64,000 nt of DNA from Pirellulales bacterium (lineage in GTDB: Bacteria; Planctomycetota; Planctomycetia; Pirellulales; UBA1268). Under the pieces are notes generated by a model, which was not told the origin of the DNA, ran no database searches, and was given only the letters and a program-made list of their open reading frames with translations. This document shows positions 37,053 through 48,301 of the stretch, piece by piece (within the stretch, counting starts at the first letter, position 1; every line of letters starts with the position of its first letter). Position numbers and translations under genes: made by a program. The stretch covers positions 20,492 to 84,491 of the forward strand of contig JAGYJY010000018.1 in the NCBI GenBank assembly GCA_018401745.1. The letters are read 5' to 3'.

Positions 37053-37290
37053 GCGTGTCTTGTTTCCTCTCACGGAACCGCACCGTGGGCTGGGCTGCCC
37101 ACGCTGCAATCGTCCTCCCATGGGGCGTTACTTTACACCGCGGCAGCCTTGGCCTCTCGGCCCTGACGACGCTCCTGCGGTCGGCTCAGTTGGACGGGTC
37201 AGGTGGACGGCTCTGACGCTCCTGCCGACAATCTCTCGCACGGCGTCCTCGGTACGTGTGGCCGCCTCCGCCCCTTTGCAGCGAGACGCC

Positions 37291-38232
<942 letters not shown>

Positions 38233-38244
38233 GGTGGGATTGGC

Positions 38245-39565
38245 ATGCTGCACTGGATCCTTGTCGCAGCGATCGTGCTAGCGGCGTCGCTGATCTTCGA
38301 GCTGACGTTCCTCGCGTATGCGATGGAGGCGTTGCTCCTGTTGCTGGTGGCCAGTCGGCTGCTGGCCCGCTGGTGGATCGAGAGCCTCTCGGCACAGCGG
38401 GAGACCAGCCGGGTGGTGGCGGATGTTGGCGACACGGTTTCGGTGGTGATTCGCGTCCGCAACCGTGGCCTGCTGCCCATCCCCTGGTGCCTGGTGGAAG
38501 ACCTGCTGCCGCGGGCTGCGGTGATGTTTGAGCCACCAAACCTCGGCCAGCAGGGGCGGCGGACGAAGCTCATGATGCTGGCTCCCCGCGGCACGGCTGA
38601 GCTGCGGTATGAGCTGCACTGCAACATGCGAGGCTACTACCAGCTGGGGCCGACGGTGCTGGAGACGGGCGACCTCTTCGGCCTGCATCGTCGCTACCGC
38701 GTGGCGGCCGCTCCACACTTTCTGATGGTCTACCCCAAGGTCGTGCCGCTGCTCGGCTACGACGTGCGGTCGCGGCGACCCTTGGGGGACGTGCGGCTGA
38801 CGCACCGGCTGTTTGAAGATCCCACGCGGATTGCCGGCGTGCGGGCCTATGTGGCCGGCGACCCGATCCGCCGGGTGCACTGGCGGGCGTCGGCCCGCAC
38901 CGGCACGCTGCACAGCAAGGTCTACGAGCCCTCAGCGATTGCCGGCATGACGCTCCTGCTCGACTTTCATCGAGGCCTCGCACGACCCCCGCAACGAGCC
39001 CGTCCGCAGCGAGCTGGCGATCACGGCCGCGGCATCGCTCTCGCAGGCGGTCTATGAGATGGGCCAGCAGGTGGGGCTGGTGACCAATGGTCGCGATGCG
39101 GCGGATCGTATTCGCCTGCAGGGCTGGGGCTTTGACATGCGGACGCGGGATGCGGCCCGCAAGGCTGCTGAAATGCTGCCGGCGAGCCACCGGCTGCAGC
39201 CGATGGTGGTGCCGACGCGAGCCGGGGCGGATCAGCTGCTGCGGATCATGGCCACGCTCGCCCGGCTGGAGCTGACCGATGGGCTGACCCTGCCGCAGCT
39301 CGTCGGTGAGTGCATGCACAGGCTGCCGCGGAATGCGACGGTGGTGGTCGTGGTGCCCGCCGTGACCGATGCGGCGATTCTGGCGATGACGATGCTCAAG
39401 CGACAGGGCTTTGTGGTGGCTGCGGTGCTCAGCCTCTGGGATGAGTACGCTTTTTCGGTGGCCTCTGGGCCGCTGCTCGCCCTCGGCATCGACACCTACC
39501 AGCTCAAAGATGAGGCGAGCATTGCGAGTGTCGTCGCGCCGCTCGTGCAGCGAGCGGCTGCCTGA
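38245..39565 (+). CDS. DUF58 domain protein, frame broken near 38972
   Basis: A protein of about 440 residues with two N-terminal membrane helices (ILVAAIVLAASLIFELTFLA and VASRLLARWW). A beta-rich part follows (VGDTVSVVIRVRNRGLLPI), then the DUF58 core DPIRRVHWRASARTGTLHSK. After LLLDFHR the frame is lost; the expected continuation EASHDPRNEPVRSELAITA runs in the next frame to the end at 39565. DUF58 proteins contain a vWA-like fold and act with MoxR. This gene sits between MoxR and the DUF4129 gene. One base change near 38972 restores a single frame. Confidence 0.87.
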
Positions 39566-39602
39566 GGGGTGTCTGCTGTGCGGTGGAGAATGTGAGAAGC
39601 CG

Positions 39603-41353
39603 ATGACCCGACGCACACGAAAGCGACTTCAGCCAACGCTGGGCGACTACCTGGCGATCGCTGTGGGACCCAGTCCTGATCGGGCTGCTCGTCGGCAGCA
39701 TGGTCTTCTTTTTGATCGAGGTCTTCTACCAGGGGCAGTTTGGCGGACGTCTGCAGTTCATCATGGCCTGGTTTGTGGTGGGGGCGGTGGGGATTGCCCG
39801 CATCTCGATCGAAGACGGCCGTGAGCAGGCGGCGTTGTTTGCAGCGCCGCTGGCGATCCTCGTGGCCATCGCGGCCTGGCGGTTTGTCGAGTTTCGCGGT
39901 CCGCTGGCGGCATTCAGCCCGCTGCTGAGCATCGGCCTGGTGGCCCTCGTCTGGTGGTCGACCGACTGCCTCACCTGGGACTGCACGGTGATCGACGAGG
40001 ACGACGAGGAAGCAGATGCCGGAGCGGGCCTGCTCGAGACAGCCGGGCTGGATGCCGCAGGCCGCGGCGGCGAGGCGGCGGCCAGCCTGGACGGCATGAC
40101 GACAGCCGAGCTTCCTCGCAAGAGCCTCTGGCAGCGGTTTGTGGACGCTCGCCGTCGGCCTCATGCTCCTGGCGTGTGGGTGCTCTATTTCTCGCTGGCG
40201 GCAATGCCGCTGTTTGGGCTCGGCCAGCTTTTTCTCCCTGCCGACGATCAGGCAGCCCGACGCTTTGCCTTTCTGCTGCTGGCCACGTATGTCGCGTCGG
40301 CGCTGGGGCTGCTGCTGGTCAGCAGTTTCCTCAACCTGCGGCGATACCTGCGGCAGCGACGGCTGACGATGCCGGCGACGATGGCGGCGGCCTGGGTGGT
40401 CAGCGGCTCGCTCGTCATTGCGGGCATCCTGCTCGTGTGCCTGATCCTCGCTGGCCGCGGCGTCGGCTACAGCGTGGCCGATCTGCCGATGGTGGCGAGC
40501 GTTCGCCGAGGGGCTTGCGACCTCGCGATGGGCTGGCGGTGGCAGCGGCGTTGAAGAGGAGGTTGAAGAGGAGAAGGGCACTCAGCTGCAGCATCGTGAT
40601 GACGCCCAGCGGCTGCACGACGGCGACGCTGAGCAGGAAGCGGCAACGCAGGAGGGCGAGGCCGCGGCCACGGAGCAGGCTGCCCGGCAGCCGAGCGACG
40701 CTGACGACAGCCCGCCGCCCGCCGCCGCCGGTCAGCAGCAGGTCGCCGATGGTCAGCCGCCGGATGCGACGTCAGGCCAGCCTCAATCGCCGCCGTCGCA
40801 GCTCCCGGAGATCTCATCGATGGGCGGGTGGCTGAAGATCCTTGGCTGGATCGTGCTGGCCGTTGTGCTCGGGGTGGCTGTCTGGTGGTATCGGGCGGTG
40901 ATACTCACGGCGATCGGGGGCATGCTCAACGCCCTCCGCGAGCTCTGGGCACGGCTGTTTGGCGGGCGGGAGAGCCGCCCGGGCGGCCAACTGCAGGCAG
41001 AGTCGCCGCCGCCACCACGGCCGCGGACGTTTGCAGAGTTTTCCGATCCGTTTGCCTCGGGCACGGCTGCGAAGGCCTCCGCCGACGAGCTGATCCGCTA
41101 CAGCTTCGAGGCCTTTGAAGCCTGGAGCGGCGACCTCGGCTTCCGTCGCCGCAGGCAGCAGACCGCCCACGAGTTTGCCGAGGTGGTGGGGGATCGGCTG
41201 CCGTTGATCTCACGGGAGGCGCGGCAGCTGGCGGAGCTTGTCAGCTGGTCGTCGTTTGGCGGCGACGCCGTTCCCCGCGGACGGCTGAAATCGCTGGAAA
41301 GCCTGTGGAAGCGAATGCGAGCCGGGGCTGATCCGGCCGCTTCTCGGCGTTGA
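39603..41353 (+). CDS. Polytopic membrane protein with C-terminal DUF4129, frame broken at 39665-39667 and near 40505-40550
   Basis: A membrane protein of about 583 residues. The N-terminus MTRRTRKRLQPTLGDYLAI runs to a G run at 39665-39667; removing one G gives AVDPVLIGLLVGSMVFFLI and continues in the next frame. Several membrane helices follow up to about residue 310. The second break lies just before an acidic, Gln-rich periplasmic linker. A last helix (LKILGWIVLAVVLGVAVWWY) precedes the DUF4129 domain (FAEFSDPFASGTAAKASADE to the end). In related operons a transglutaminase protein is the usual fourth partner, but none is seen here. It is 38 bases after DUF58. Likely envelope maintenance. 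Confidence 0.8.
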
Positions 41354-41410
41354 CCCGGATCCGTGTCGAGCCTATCGTTCGCCCCGATTTCACAGCACGG
41401 AGTGCAAGCG

Positions 41411-41647
41411 ATGGGAGCAACATCTCGCCGGTTGATCGTGGTGCTCGTTCTGGCAGCCGTTTCCGCTGCCACGGGCTGCCAGGCCCTCAGCGGCTGGGGG
41501 CAGGGCGTGCGGCGACAGTTTGAGCACGCTGCCGAAGGGATCAAAGAGGATCTCTCTGTGATGGACGACGACTACGACGGCTTAGATGCCTTTGGCCCCG
41601 AGGCTGCCGAAGAGATGCGGGCCGCCCGCGCCGACATGAGCCGCTAG
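41411..41647 (+). CDS. Small lipoprotein
   Basis: A 78-residue protein starting MGATSRRLIVVLVLAAVSAA, with TGC as lipobox and the lipidated Cys near residue 23. The mature part is short and acidic (EDLSVMDDDYDGLDAFGPE). It follows the DUF4129 gene by 57 bases on the same strand and is followed by a hairpin that may end the transcript. No family is recognised. Confidence 0.72.
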   Translation: MGATSRRLIVVLVLAAVSAATGCQALSGWGQGVRRQFEHAAEGIKEDLSVMDDDYDGLDAFGPEAAEEMRAARADMSR

Positions 41648-41653
41648 CTGTCC

Positions 41654-41684
41654 GTGGAAAAAGCCATCCATGGCCTTTTTCCAC
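41654..41684 (+). terminator. Stem-loop after the MoxR operon
   Basis: A 13-bp stem with one bulge: gtggaaaaagcca at 41654-41666 pairs with tggcctttttccac at 41671-41684, loop tcca. It lies seven bases after the lipoprotein stop. The U-rich right arm is inside the stem rather than after it, so an intrinsic terminator is plausible but not certain. Confidence 0.5.
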
Positions 41685-41896
41685 TTGGGTTTCCTGCGGC
41701 GGCAGACTCTTTCCACAGTCTGCGAGCGGCGCACCGCTGGTTGCGGTGGCATGCCAATGCCGCTTGCGAAGCCAGAGGCTGTTCTGCCCGGCCAGCATGG
41801 CTTCTGCTGGCGAAGTGCCCAGTGCGGGGGATACCCTTTTGACTGCGTTGGACCCGTTGCATGGCGGCTCCTCCGCATTCCTAGGGAGCCCACGAC

Positions 41897-44884
41897 ATGA
41901 TTTCTCTCATTCGGCCGTTTTGCACAGCGATGCTCGCAGGTGCGGTTGCGTTGCTGGCGGCGGTGCCGCTGCGGGCAGACGACACATGGAAGCTGCAGCC
42001 GCTCCGCTACAACAATCCTGGGCTCGAGGTGGACCTCGGCGTGGGGCTCTGGGCGTGCCCGCTGCCGATGGACTACGACGGCGATGGCGACCTCGACCTC
42101 GTTGTTTCCTGCCCAGACAAGCCGTCAAACGGGCTGTGGTATTTCGAGAATCCGTCGCAGGATCCAGCCGAGCCGATGCCGGTCTTCAAGCCGGGGGTTT
42201 GGCTGGGGCCCACCGGCCACAACGTGCAGGTGAGCGATGTTGATGGCGGGCCGCGGGTGCTGCGAGAGAATGTCGAGTATCCGAGATTTCGCGAGACTGG
42301 CGTGGCCGGGGAGGGCGGGGTGGAGATCTATCCCAACGCCCGCTTTCATGCCGGCAACACGCGGGCCCGCATGTGGCGGCTTGTCGACTGGGAGGGGGAT
42401 GGCGATCTTGATCTCGTCGTCGGCATCGGCGACTGGAGCGACTACGTCTGGGATCAGGCGTACGACGCCCAGGGCCGCTGGCGCAACGGCCCGCTGCATG
42501 GCTGGGTGTATCTGATTGAAAATGTGGATGGCGTGTATGCCGACACGCCGCGAAAGATCCTTGCTGGTGGCTCGCCTGTTGATGTCTACGGCTGGCCGAG
42601 TCCCAACCTCGCCGACTTCGATGGCGACGGCGACCTCGATCTGCTCTGCGGTGAGTTTCTCGACGGCTTCACCTACTTCGAGAACATCGGCACACGCGAG
42701 CAGCCGGAGTATGCCGCGGGCATCAAGCTGATCGCAGACGATGGCCAGCCGCTCTCCATGCACCTGCAGATGATCACGCCCACCGCGATCGATTGGGATG
42801 CCGATGGCGACGTCGATCTGATTGTGGGGGATGAAGACGGCCGCGTGGCGTTTGTGGAAAACGTGCTGCCGAAGGCCTCAGGCGGGCCGGTCTTCAAACA
42901 GCCCCGGTACTTTCGTCAGCAGGCCGACACCCTCAAGTTTGGAGCCCTCGTCACGCCGCATGCTCATGACTGGGATGGTGATGGCGATGAAGACCTCATC
43001 TGCGGCAACACCGCTGGCAACATCGCCGTCTTCACCAACCTCGACGGGCAGGGCACGAGCTGGTCTGCCCCGGAGCTGCTCCAAGCCGACGGCCGCGTGT
43101 TTCGCGTGATGGCCGGGCCGGCGGGGTCGATTCAGGGGCCGGCCGAGGCGAAGTGGGGCTACACGACTCTGTCGGTTGCCGACTGGGATGGCGACGGCCG
43201 CGACGACATTCTCTTCAACTCGATCTGGCCGCGGCTTCAGCTGCTTCGCAACACCGCCGATGGGCTGCGGGAAGAGCCACTGCCTTTCTGGCGGCCTGGC
43301 CGCCCGCCGACGTGGACCTGGTGGCAAACAGAGGCGGCCAACCTGCAGACGCAGTGGCGGACCACACCGGTGGCCACCGACTTCGATGGCGATGGGCAGC
43401 TCGATCTCGTGATCCTTGACCAGGAGGGCTTTCTTACCTTGCAGAGCAGGGCTACGGAGGAGACGCGGATCTTCATCGATGAGGCGGGGCGGCCCCTGCG
43501 GCTCAATCCCCGCAGTGCCGGCCGCAGCGGCCGCGTGAAGCTCGATGTGGTCGACTGGGATGGCGACGGCCGGTTGGATGTGGTCGTCAACTCGGAGAAC
43601 GCAGCCTGGTATCGCAACTGCGAAGACCGCAACGGCAAGGTCGTGCTGAAGAAAGTCGGCAACCTCGCTCGTCGCAACATCTCTGGCCACACCTCAAGCC
43701 CCACGGCGTGCGACTTTGATCGGGATGGCAAGCCAGACCTGGTGATCGGAGCCGAGGATGGGCGTCTCTATTTCATCAAGCACGACGACTGCATCACGTA
43801 CTCAGATGACGAGATGCGGGCTCGCCCTTCTCGGGATGCTCCACATCAGCGGTTTCCAGGGCTTGTCAGCGAGGCATTTGTGTTTGAAAACGCGAGCTTT
43901 CCGCAGTGCCATGCCTCGACGCTCTGCGAGACGCCCCGCGGCATCGTCGCGGCCTGGTTTGGGGGCACGCGGGAGAAGCATCCCGACGTCGGCATCTGGT
44001 CGAGCTATCACGACGGCGGCAGCTGGTCGTCGCCGGTGGAGTGGGCCAACGGCGTCCAGTTTCAAGGCTTGCGGCATCCCTGCTGGAATCCGGTGCTCTA
44101 CCAGCCGCCAGGCGACGGGCCGACCATGCTCTTCTTCAAGGTCGGCCCGGATCCATCGACCTGGTGGGGCGAGCTGGTTGTGAGCTACGACGGAGGCCGT
44201 TCCTTCCGCGACCGTCGCCGGCTGCCTGAGGGGATCGATGGGCCCGTGCGTGGCAAGCCGACGCTGCTGGCTGATGGCAGCCTGCTCTGCCCGTCGTCGA
44301 CCGAGCATGACGACGACTGGCGGTTTCATTTCGAGCGGCTCGTGGATCTCAATCATCCCGAGCTCGGCAGCTCTTGGGAGCGGTTTGAGCCGGCCGAGCA
44401 GCCGTTTCAGGTGATCCAGCCGACGCTCCTGCGGCTGGCCGACGGCAGGCTGCAGGCGATGTTTCGCTCCAAAGAAGAGCGGATCGTGCAGGCCTTCTCG
44501 GCCGATGAGGGCCGCAGCTGGACGGAGCTGGAGGCCTCTTCCCTGCCCAACAACAACTCTGGGATCGAGGCCCTCACGCTGGCCGATGGACGGCATCTGC
44601 TGCTCTACAATCACCTCGCCGGCGAAGGCCGCGAAGACGGCTGGGGCAAACGCAACATCCTCAACCTGGCGATCAGCGACGACGGCCGAGAGTGGAAGGC
44701 GGCAGCGATCGTGGAAAAGGCCGACTCGGGCGAGTTTTCGTATCCCGCCATGATCCAGGCTCGCGATGGGCTTGTGCACATGACCTACACCCACAACCGT
44801 CGCCAGGTGAAGCATGTGGTGGTTGACCCGCAGCAGCTTGAGACAGGCAGCGTGGTGGGGCTCGGGCCCTGGGGAGCGCCGTGA
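41897..44884 (+). CDS. FG-GAP/VCBS repeat protein fused to a sialidase (BNR) domain
   Basis: A 995-residue secreted protein in one intact frame. The signal peptide is ISLIRPFCTAMLAGAVALLA. Residues 50-620 hold about nine FG-GAP-type calcium loops, for example DYDGDGDLDLVV at 59, DFDGDGDLDLLC, DWDGDGDEDLIC and DFDGDGQLDLVI, forming a beta-propeller. From about residue 650 a second propeller begins: FPQCHASTLCETPRGIVAAW and FGGTREKHPDVGIWSS, with Asp-box-like SYDGGRSF and SADEGRSW. This matches exo-alpha-sialidase-type glycoside hydrolases. It may remove sialic acid or other glycan ends, with the first propeller as a binding platform. The active acid/base residues cannot be checked by eye. It is preceded by the MoxR-operon hairpin. 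Confidence 0.87.
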   Translation: MISLIRPFCTAMLAGAVALLAAVPLRADDTWKLQPLRYNNPGLEVDLGVGLWACPLPMDYDGDGDLDLVVSCPDKPSNGLWYFENPSQDPAEPMPVFKPGVWLGPTGHNVQVSDVDGGPRVLRENVEYPRFRETGVAGEGGVEIYPNARFHAGNTRARMWRLVDWEGDGDLDLVVGIGDWSDYVWDQAYDAQGRWRNGPLHGWVYLIENVDGVYADTPRKILAGGSPVDVYGWPSPNLADFDGDGDLDLLCGEFLDGFTYFENIGTREQPEYAAGIKLIADDGQPLSMHLQMITPTAIDWDADGDVDLIVGDEDGRVAFVENVLPKASGGPVFKQPRYFRQQADTLKFGALVTPHAHDWDGDGDEDLICGNTAGNIAVFTNLDGQGTSWSAPELLQADGRVFRVMAGPAGSIQGPAEAKWGYTTLSVADWDGDGRDDILFNSIWPRLQLLRNTADGLREEPLPFWRPGRPPTWTWWQTEAANLQTQWRTTPVATDFDGDGQLDLVILDQEGFLTLQSRATEETRIFIDEAGRPLRLNPRSAGRSGRVKLDVVDWDGDGRLDVVVNSENAAWYRNCEDRNGKVVLKKVGNLARRNISGHTSSPTACDFDRDGKPDLVIGAEDGRLYFIKHDDCITYSDDEMRARPSRDAPHQRFPGLVSEAFVFENASFPQCHASTLCETPRGIVAAWFGGTREKHPDVGIWSSYHDGGSWSSPVEWANGVQFQGLRHPCWNPVLYQPPGDGPTMLFFKVGPDPSTWWGELVVSYDGGRSFRDRRRLPEGIDGPVRGKPTLLADGSLLCPSSTEHDDDWRFHFERLVDLNHPELGSSWERFEPAEQPFQVIQPTLLRLADGRLQAMFRSKEERIVQAFSADEGRSWTELEASSLPNNNSGIEALTLADGRHLLLYNHLAGEGREDGWGKRNILNLAISDDGREWKAAAIVEKADSGEFSYPAMIQARDGLVHMTYTHNRRQVKHVVVDPQQLETGSVVGLGPWGAP

Positions 44885-45398
44885 CCGACGCCGAATCCGC
44901 TCCCCCTCTTCATTGTTTCCTTGTTCGAGAGTGACGGCACCATGTTTGCCCACACCGTCAATGCGGCCTTCCAGATTGGCCGCGATCACGACCTCGGCTC
45001 GATCGAAGTAGGAAAGTTCGCCGACTTCGTGGAGCTTTCCGCGGCATGTCTGCTCGCACGGCGGTGCAGACTGCTGCGACAAGCACTGAGTGCCGATTGT
45101 GCCTGTGCCAATCTGGTCAACGGCCGCACGGCAGTTGACCTGATGGAAGGCACATTCAGCCCCTCACGCGTTGTTCCTCGAAGCCAATGGAGTTCTTTCA
45201 CGAGAAGCCCTCCGAGAGAGGGGTCGCAGAATCGGAATTCTTGACGGAATCGCTACAGGCAGCCGATGAGCAGTGATGTGGAGGCATGCTCGCTGGATGA
45301 GAATGTCTGCGCGAATGCTGTCAGGCTCACCCGTTTCTAAAGCTGGTCACGGTTTTTGAGAAGTTTTCCGCAGATGAGCAGGGGAACGCCGCCGCGTC
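44885..45398. other. Intergenic region with a short amidohydrolase remnant
   Basis: About 510 bases between the sialidase fusion and the first porin. Apart from the amidohydrolase-like fragment at 44942-45040, I see no coding pattern, terminator or RNA gene. The promoter of the porin pair is expected in its right part. Confidence 0.5.
44942..45040 (+). pseudogene. Amidohydrolase C-terminal remnant
   Basis: The frame reads FAHTVNAAFQIGRDHDLGSI then EVGKFADFVEL. This is the conserved C-terminal stretch of YtcJ-like amidohydrolases (T-NAA, GSIEVGK-ADF-V-L). The pattern begins and ends abruptly with no family sequence on either side, so it is a leftover fragment. Confidence 0.62.
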
Positions 45399-46802
45399 AT
45401 GCTGACTCACGTGCGAAAACGCCGCGTTTTCAGTGCCGGCCTTGGTCGCCTTGCGGTCGCCGCCGGCCTTGCCTTGTTTGCCAGCGTGGTGCCGTTTCTC
45501 CAGGCTGCCGATCCGGAGAAGGCTGCGGCGGTTGACCTGCTCGCGGAGGCGATGCCGCCGCCGGTTCCCGACGGCTGGGACGGGGGCGAATCTCCCTTTG
45601 TCAGGCAAGCGAGCCGCTTTCGTGTGGACTACGACAAGGGCTTTGCCATCTTGCCGAACGATTCGCGTGAGACACCCTACTCGCTGCGGATCCGCAACCA
45701 GAACATGTTCCGCTACGACGGCTTCGCCCGGTCGGAGCGATTCTGGATCGACAGCGCAGGCAATCGGATTCCGATTCGCAACTCCAACTACTTCGGCATC
45801 CCCCGCGGCCGTTTGATCTTCTCAGGCAACGCGATCCGACCTCGGCTCTCCTACCTGCTCAACATCGACTACAACTCGGTCACGAGCCAGCCGATCGGCT
45901 TCCGGGCATTCTGGCTGAGCTACCGCTTCAGCAAGGCGGTCGAGCTCTTTGGTGGGCAGTCGAAGGTGCCGGGAACGCGAGAGTGGATCGAAACCGCGTT
46001 CACACCGCTGCAGAGTGCCGACCGCACGATGGCGACCACCTTCTTCCGGCCCAGCTTGAGCCAGGGCATGTGGATCACAGGTGAGCCCCGCGACGGCCTC
46101 TTCTACCATGCGATGGTTGCCAACGGGTTTAACACGCTCAATCTCGAGCCCGAGGCGCTCAACAACCGCTTCGCCTGGTCCGGATCGGCCTGGTGGGAGC
46201 CCTGGGGTGAGTATGGCCGGGGATATTCTGATCTCCAGCATCACGAGGAGGCGGCCGTCCGGCTCGGCGGCTGCTACACCTACGCGCTCGGCGGCGGCAG
46301 CCAGTCTGCGAGTGATGCGGTTGAAAACTCGCCTATCCGCCTCTCTGACGGCACGATCATCACGACACCAGGGGCGCTTGCTCCAGGCGTCACGCTGCTC
46401 GCCTACGACATCTCGTTGGCTTCGATCGACTGGGCCTGGAAGTATCGCGGCCTGAGCCTTTCGTCGGAGCTTTTCTTCCAAGACCTGCTCGGCCTGCAAG
46501 GCACGGGCCCACTGCCGATCAGTTCGACGTCGGCCTTTGGTGGCTTCGTCAAGGGCGGCTGGTTTGTCGTGCCGCGGGAAACCGAGATCTACGCCCGCTC
46601 CTCGTATGTGACGGGAGCCTACGGCTCGGGCTACGAACTCGGCGGCGGCATCAACAGGTTTTTCGTGCCGGGCAAAGACAGCCTCTTTTTCACCTTCGAC
46701 ACCGCCTGGCTGCAAAACTCACCAGCCGGCCAGAACCGCACCGGCTTTGTGGCCGGCCAGACTGGTCTGCTTCTGCGGACCCAGCTCGTTGCCGTTTTTT
46801 AG
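45399..46802 (+). CDS. OprP/OprO-like outer-membrane porin
   Basis: A 467-residue protein. A signal peptide (LGRLAVAAGLALFASVVPFL) is followed by the porin pattern SLRIRNQNMFRYDGFARSE. Alternating strands follow: PRLSYLLNIDYNSVTS, RAFWLSYRFSKAVELFGGQ, WWEPWGEYGRGYSDLQHHE and WFVVPRETEIYARSSYVTG. It ends in Phe, as outer-membrane barrels do. The layout matches phosphate/anion-selective porins of the OprP class and their planctomycete relatives, though the true solute may be different. It is 12 bases before the OprB-like gene on the same strand and close to a convergent sulfatase, suggesting uptake of desulfation products or sulfate. Confidence 0.83.
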   Translation: MLTHVRKRRVFSAGLGRLAVAAGLALFASVVPFLQAADPEKAAAVDLLAEAMPPPVPDGWDGGESPFVRQASRFRVDYDKGFAILPNDSRETPYSLRIRNQNMFRYDGFARSERFWIDSAGNRIPIRNSNYFGIPRGRLIFSGNAIRPRLSYLLNIDYNSVTSQPIGFRAFWLSYRFSKAVELFGGQSKVPGTREWIETAFTPLQSADRTMATTFFRPSLSQGMWITGEPRDGLFYHAMVANGFNTLNLEPEALNNRFAWSGSAWWEPWGEYGRGYSDLQHHEEAAVRLGGCYTYALGGGSQSASDAVENSPIRLSDGTIITTPGALAPGVTLLAYDISLASIDWAWKYRGLSLSSELFFQDLLGLQGTGPLPISSTSAFGGFVKGGWFVVPRETEIYARSSYVTGAYGSGYELGGGINRFFVPGKDSLFFTFDTAWLQNSPAGQNRTGFVAGQTGLLLRTQLVAVF

Positions 46803-46814
46803 GGAATCGCTCTT

Positions 46815-48295
46815 ATGAAACCGACCTGGCTGGCGTGTGTCGCGACTCTGCTGCTGGCAGGCGTGGCCTCAGAGAGTCGTGGGCAGGCGAACGATGGCTT
46901 GCGTGACGGCGAGGAGGCTCAGGGTTTCGACGAACCGGTCGTGACCGAACGGCTCGCATACCCATACTCCATCGACCTGCTTCCCGACGATCCGGCACCG
47001 TCGGCCTTCACCGAAGCGCCGGACGAAGATGGCATGCCGTCGGAGGCCGACGGCTTCGGCCGCAAGACGGTGACGGGCGATCTCTTCGACCGCTGGCTTT
47101 CCACCAAAGAGTGCGGGCATCACCTTCGGCGGCCGTAGTCACGCAGTTTGCCTTCGGGCTCGATGGCGGCATCGATCAGCCGGTGCCGCTGCCGCTCGGC
47201 CAGGGTGACGTCTTTACCTACACCGGCCGCAGCGAATACGACGCGGTGTTTGACCTCGAGAAGTTTGGTGGCCTGCCCCATGGGCGGCTGCTGGTGCGGG
47301 CCGAGCAGTGGTATGGCGAGTATGGCAACGTCTCGCTGCGGTCGGGAACGTTCACGCCTCCTGTGTTTCCGGCGCTCCTTCCGCCACGGCCGAACGATCC
47401 GGGCGTGCCCTACATCACGAACTTTCTCTTCACACAGCCCCTCTCGCCAAACTGGGTCGTGTTTGGCGGCAAGAAGGACGTGCTCGGCTCCTTCGATCAG
47501 GACGTCTTCGCCGGCGGTGACGGCACCGATCAGTTCGTCAACCAGGCCCTGATCGCCAACCCGCAGTTTCTGCTGGGGATGCCCTATTCGTTCTTCACCG
47601 CGGGAGTCGTCTCGCCCCGCGACTGGGGCGGCCTGGCGATGTTCGTGATGGATCCCAAGAACCGCACGGCCGACTTCATGCAGTTTGGCGACCTGTTTCA
47701 GCAGGGCATCATCATCGGCGGCGAGGTGAAGGCGAAGACGATGTTCTTCGATCTGCCGGGGCAGCAGCACGTGGGCGGCGTCTGGAAGCACCAAGAGCAG
47801 CTCGACCTGCGGTTTGCCTTCACGCCGCCGGAACCCGGCTATGAGCCTGGCTACGGTCCGTCAATCACCGCCCCGCAGACGCTCTGGGACTCCTGGCTCG
47901 TGTATTACGGCTTCGACCAGTATGTCGTCCGTTATACAGACGAGCCCGACCGCGGCTGGGGGCTTTTTGGCCGAGCCTCGGTCGGTGACGGCAACCCCAA
48001 TCCGGTCCAGTACTTTCTGAGCACCGGCATCGGCGGCTTCAGCCCGCTCGGCCGCAGGCGTGGTGACACCTTCGGACTGGGCTGGTTTCTCGTGGGGGCC
48101 AGCGACCAGTTTGGTCCGGTGCCGACTGCCCTTTTTGGCCCGCGTAACGGCATGGGCGTCGAGTGGTTCTACAACATTCAGGCCACGCCCTGGCTCAACA
48201 TCACGCCCGACCTGCAGTGGATCCGCCCCGGGCTCGGGGCGATCTCCACCGACAACGCGTTCGTGTACGGCCTGCGTGCCAATGCCACGTTCTAG
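46815..48295 (+). CDS. OprB-like carbohydrate porin, frame broken twice at about 47112-47145
   Basis: An outer-membrane porin of about 490 residues. The first frame gives a leader (LACVATLLLAGVASE) and a pre-barrel region ending LFDRWLSTKE. The expected AGITFGG lies in a second frame, and VVTQFAFGLDGGIDQPVPL in a third, which stays open to 48295. Barrel strands include GLPHGRLLVRAEQWYGEYG, NWVVFGGKKDVLGSFDQD and MGVEWFYNIQATPWLNITP, the last being the OprB C-terminal signature. It ends with NATF. Two shifts within about 35 bases are odd but leave the protein otherwise complete. Paired with the OprP-like porin upstream; convergent with a sulfatase six bases away. Confidence 0.83.
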
Positions 48296-48301
48296 GAACC
48301 G

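Noticed and set aside
37084..37103. Hairpin with 7-bp stem (cgtgggc and gcccacg) as terminator between the acyl-CoA synthetase and moxR genes
   Set aside because: It lies between divergent gene starts and has no T run, so a terminator makes no sense there.
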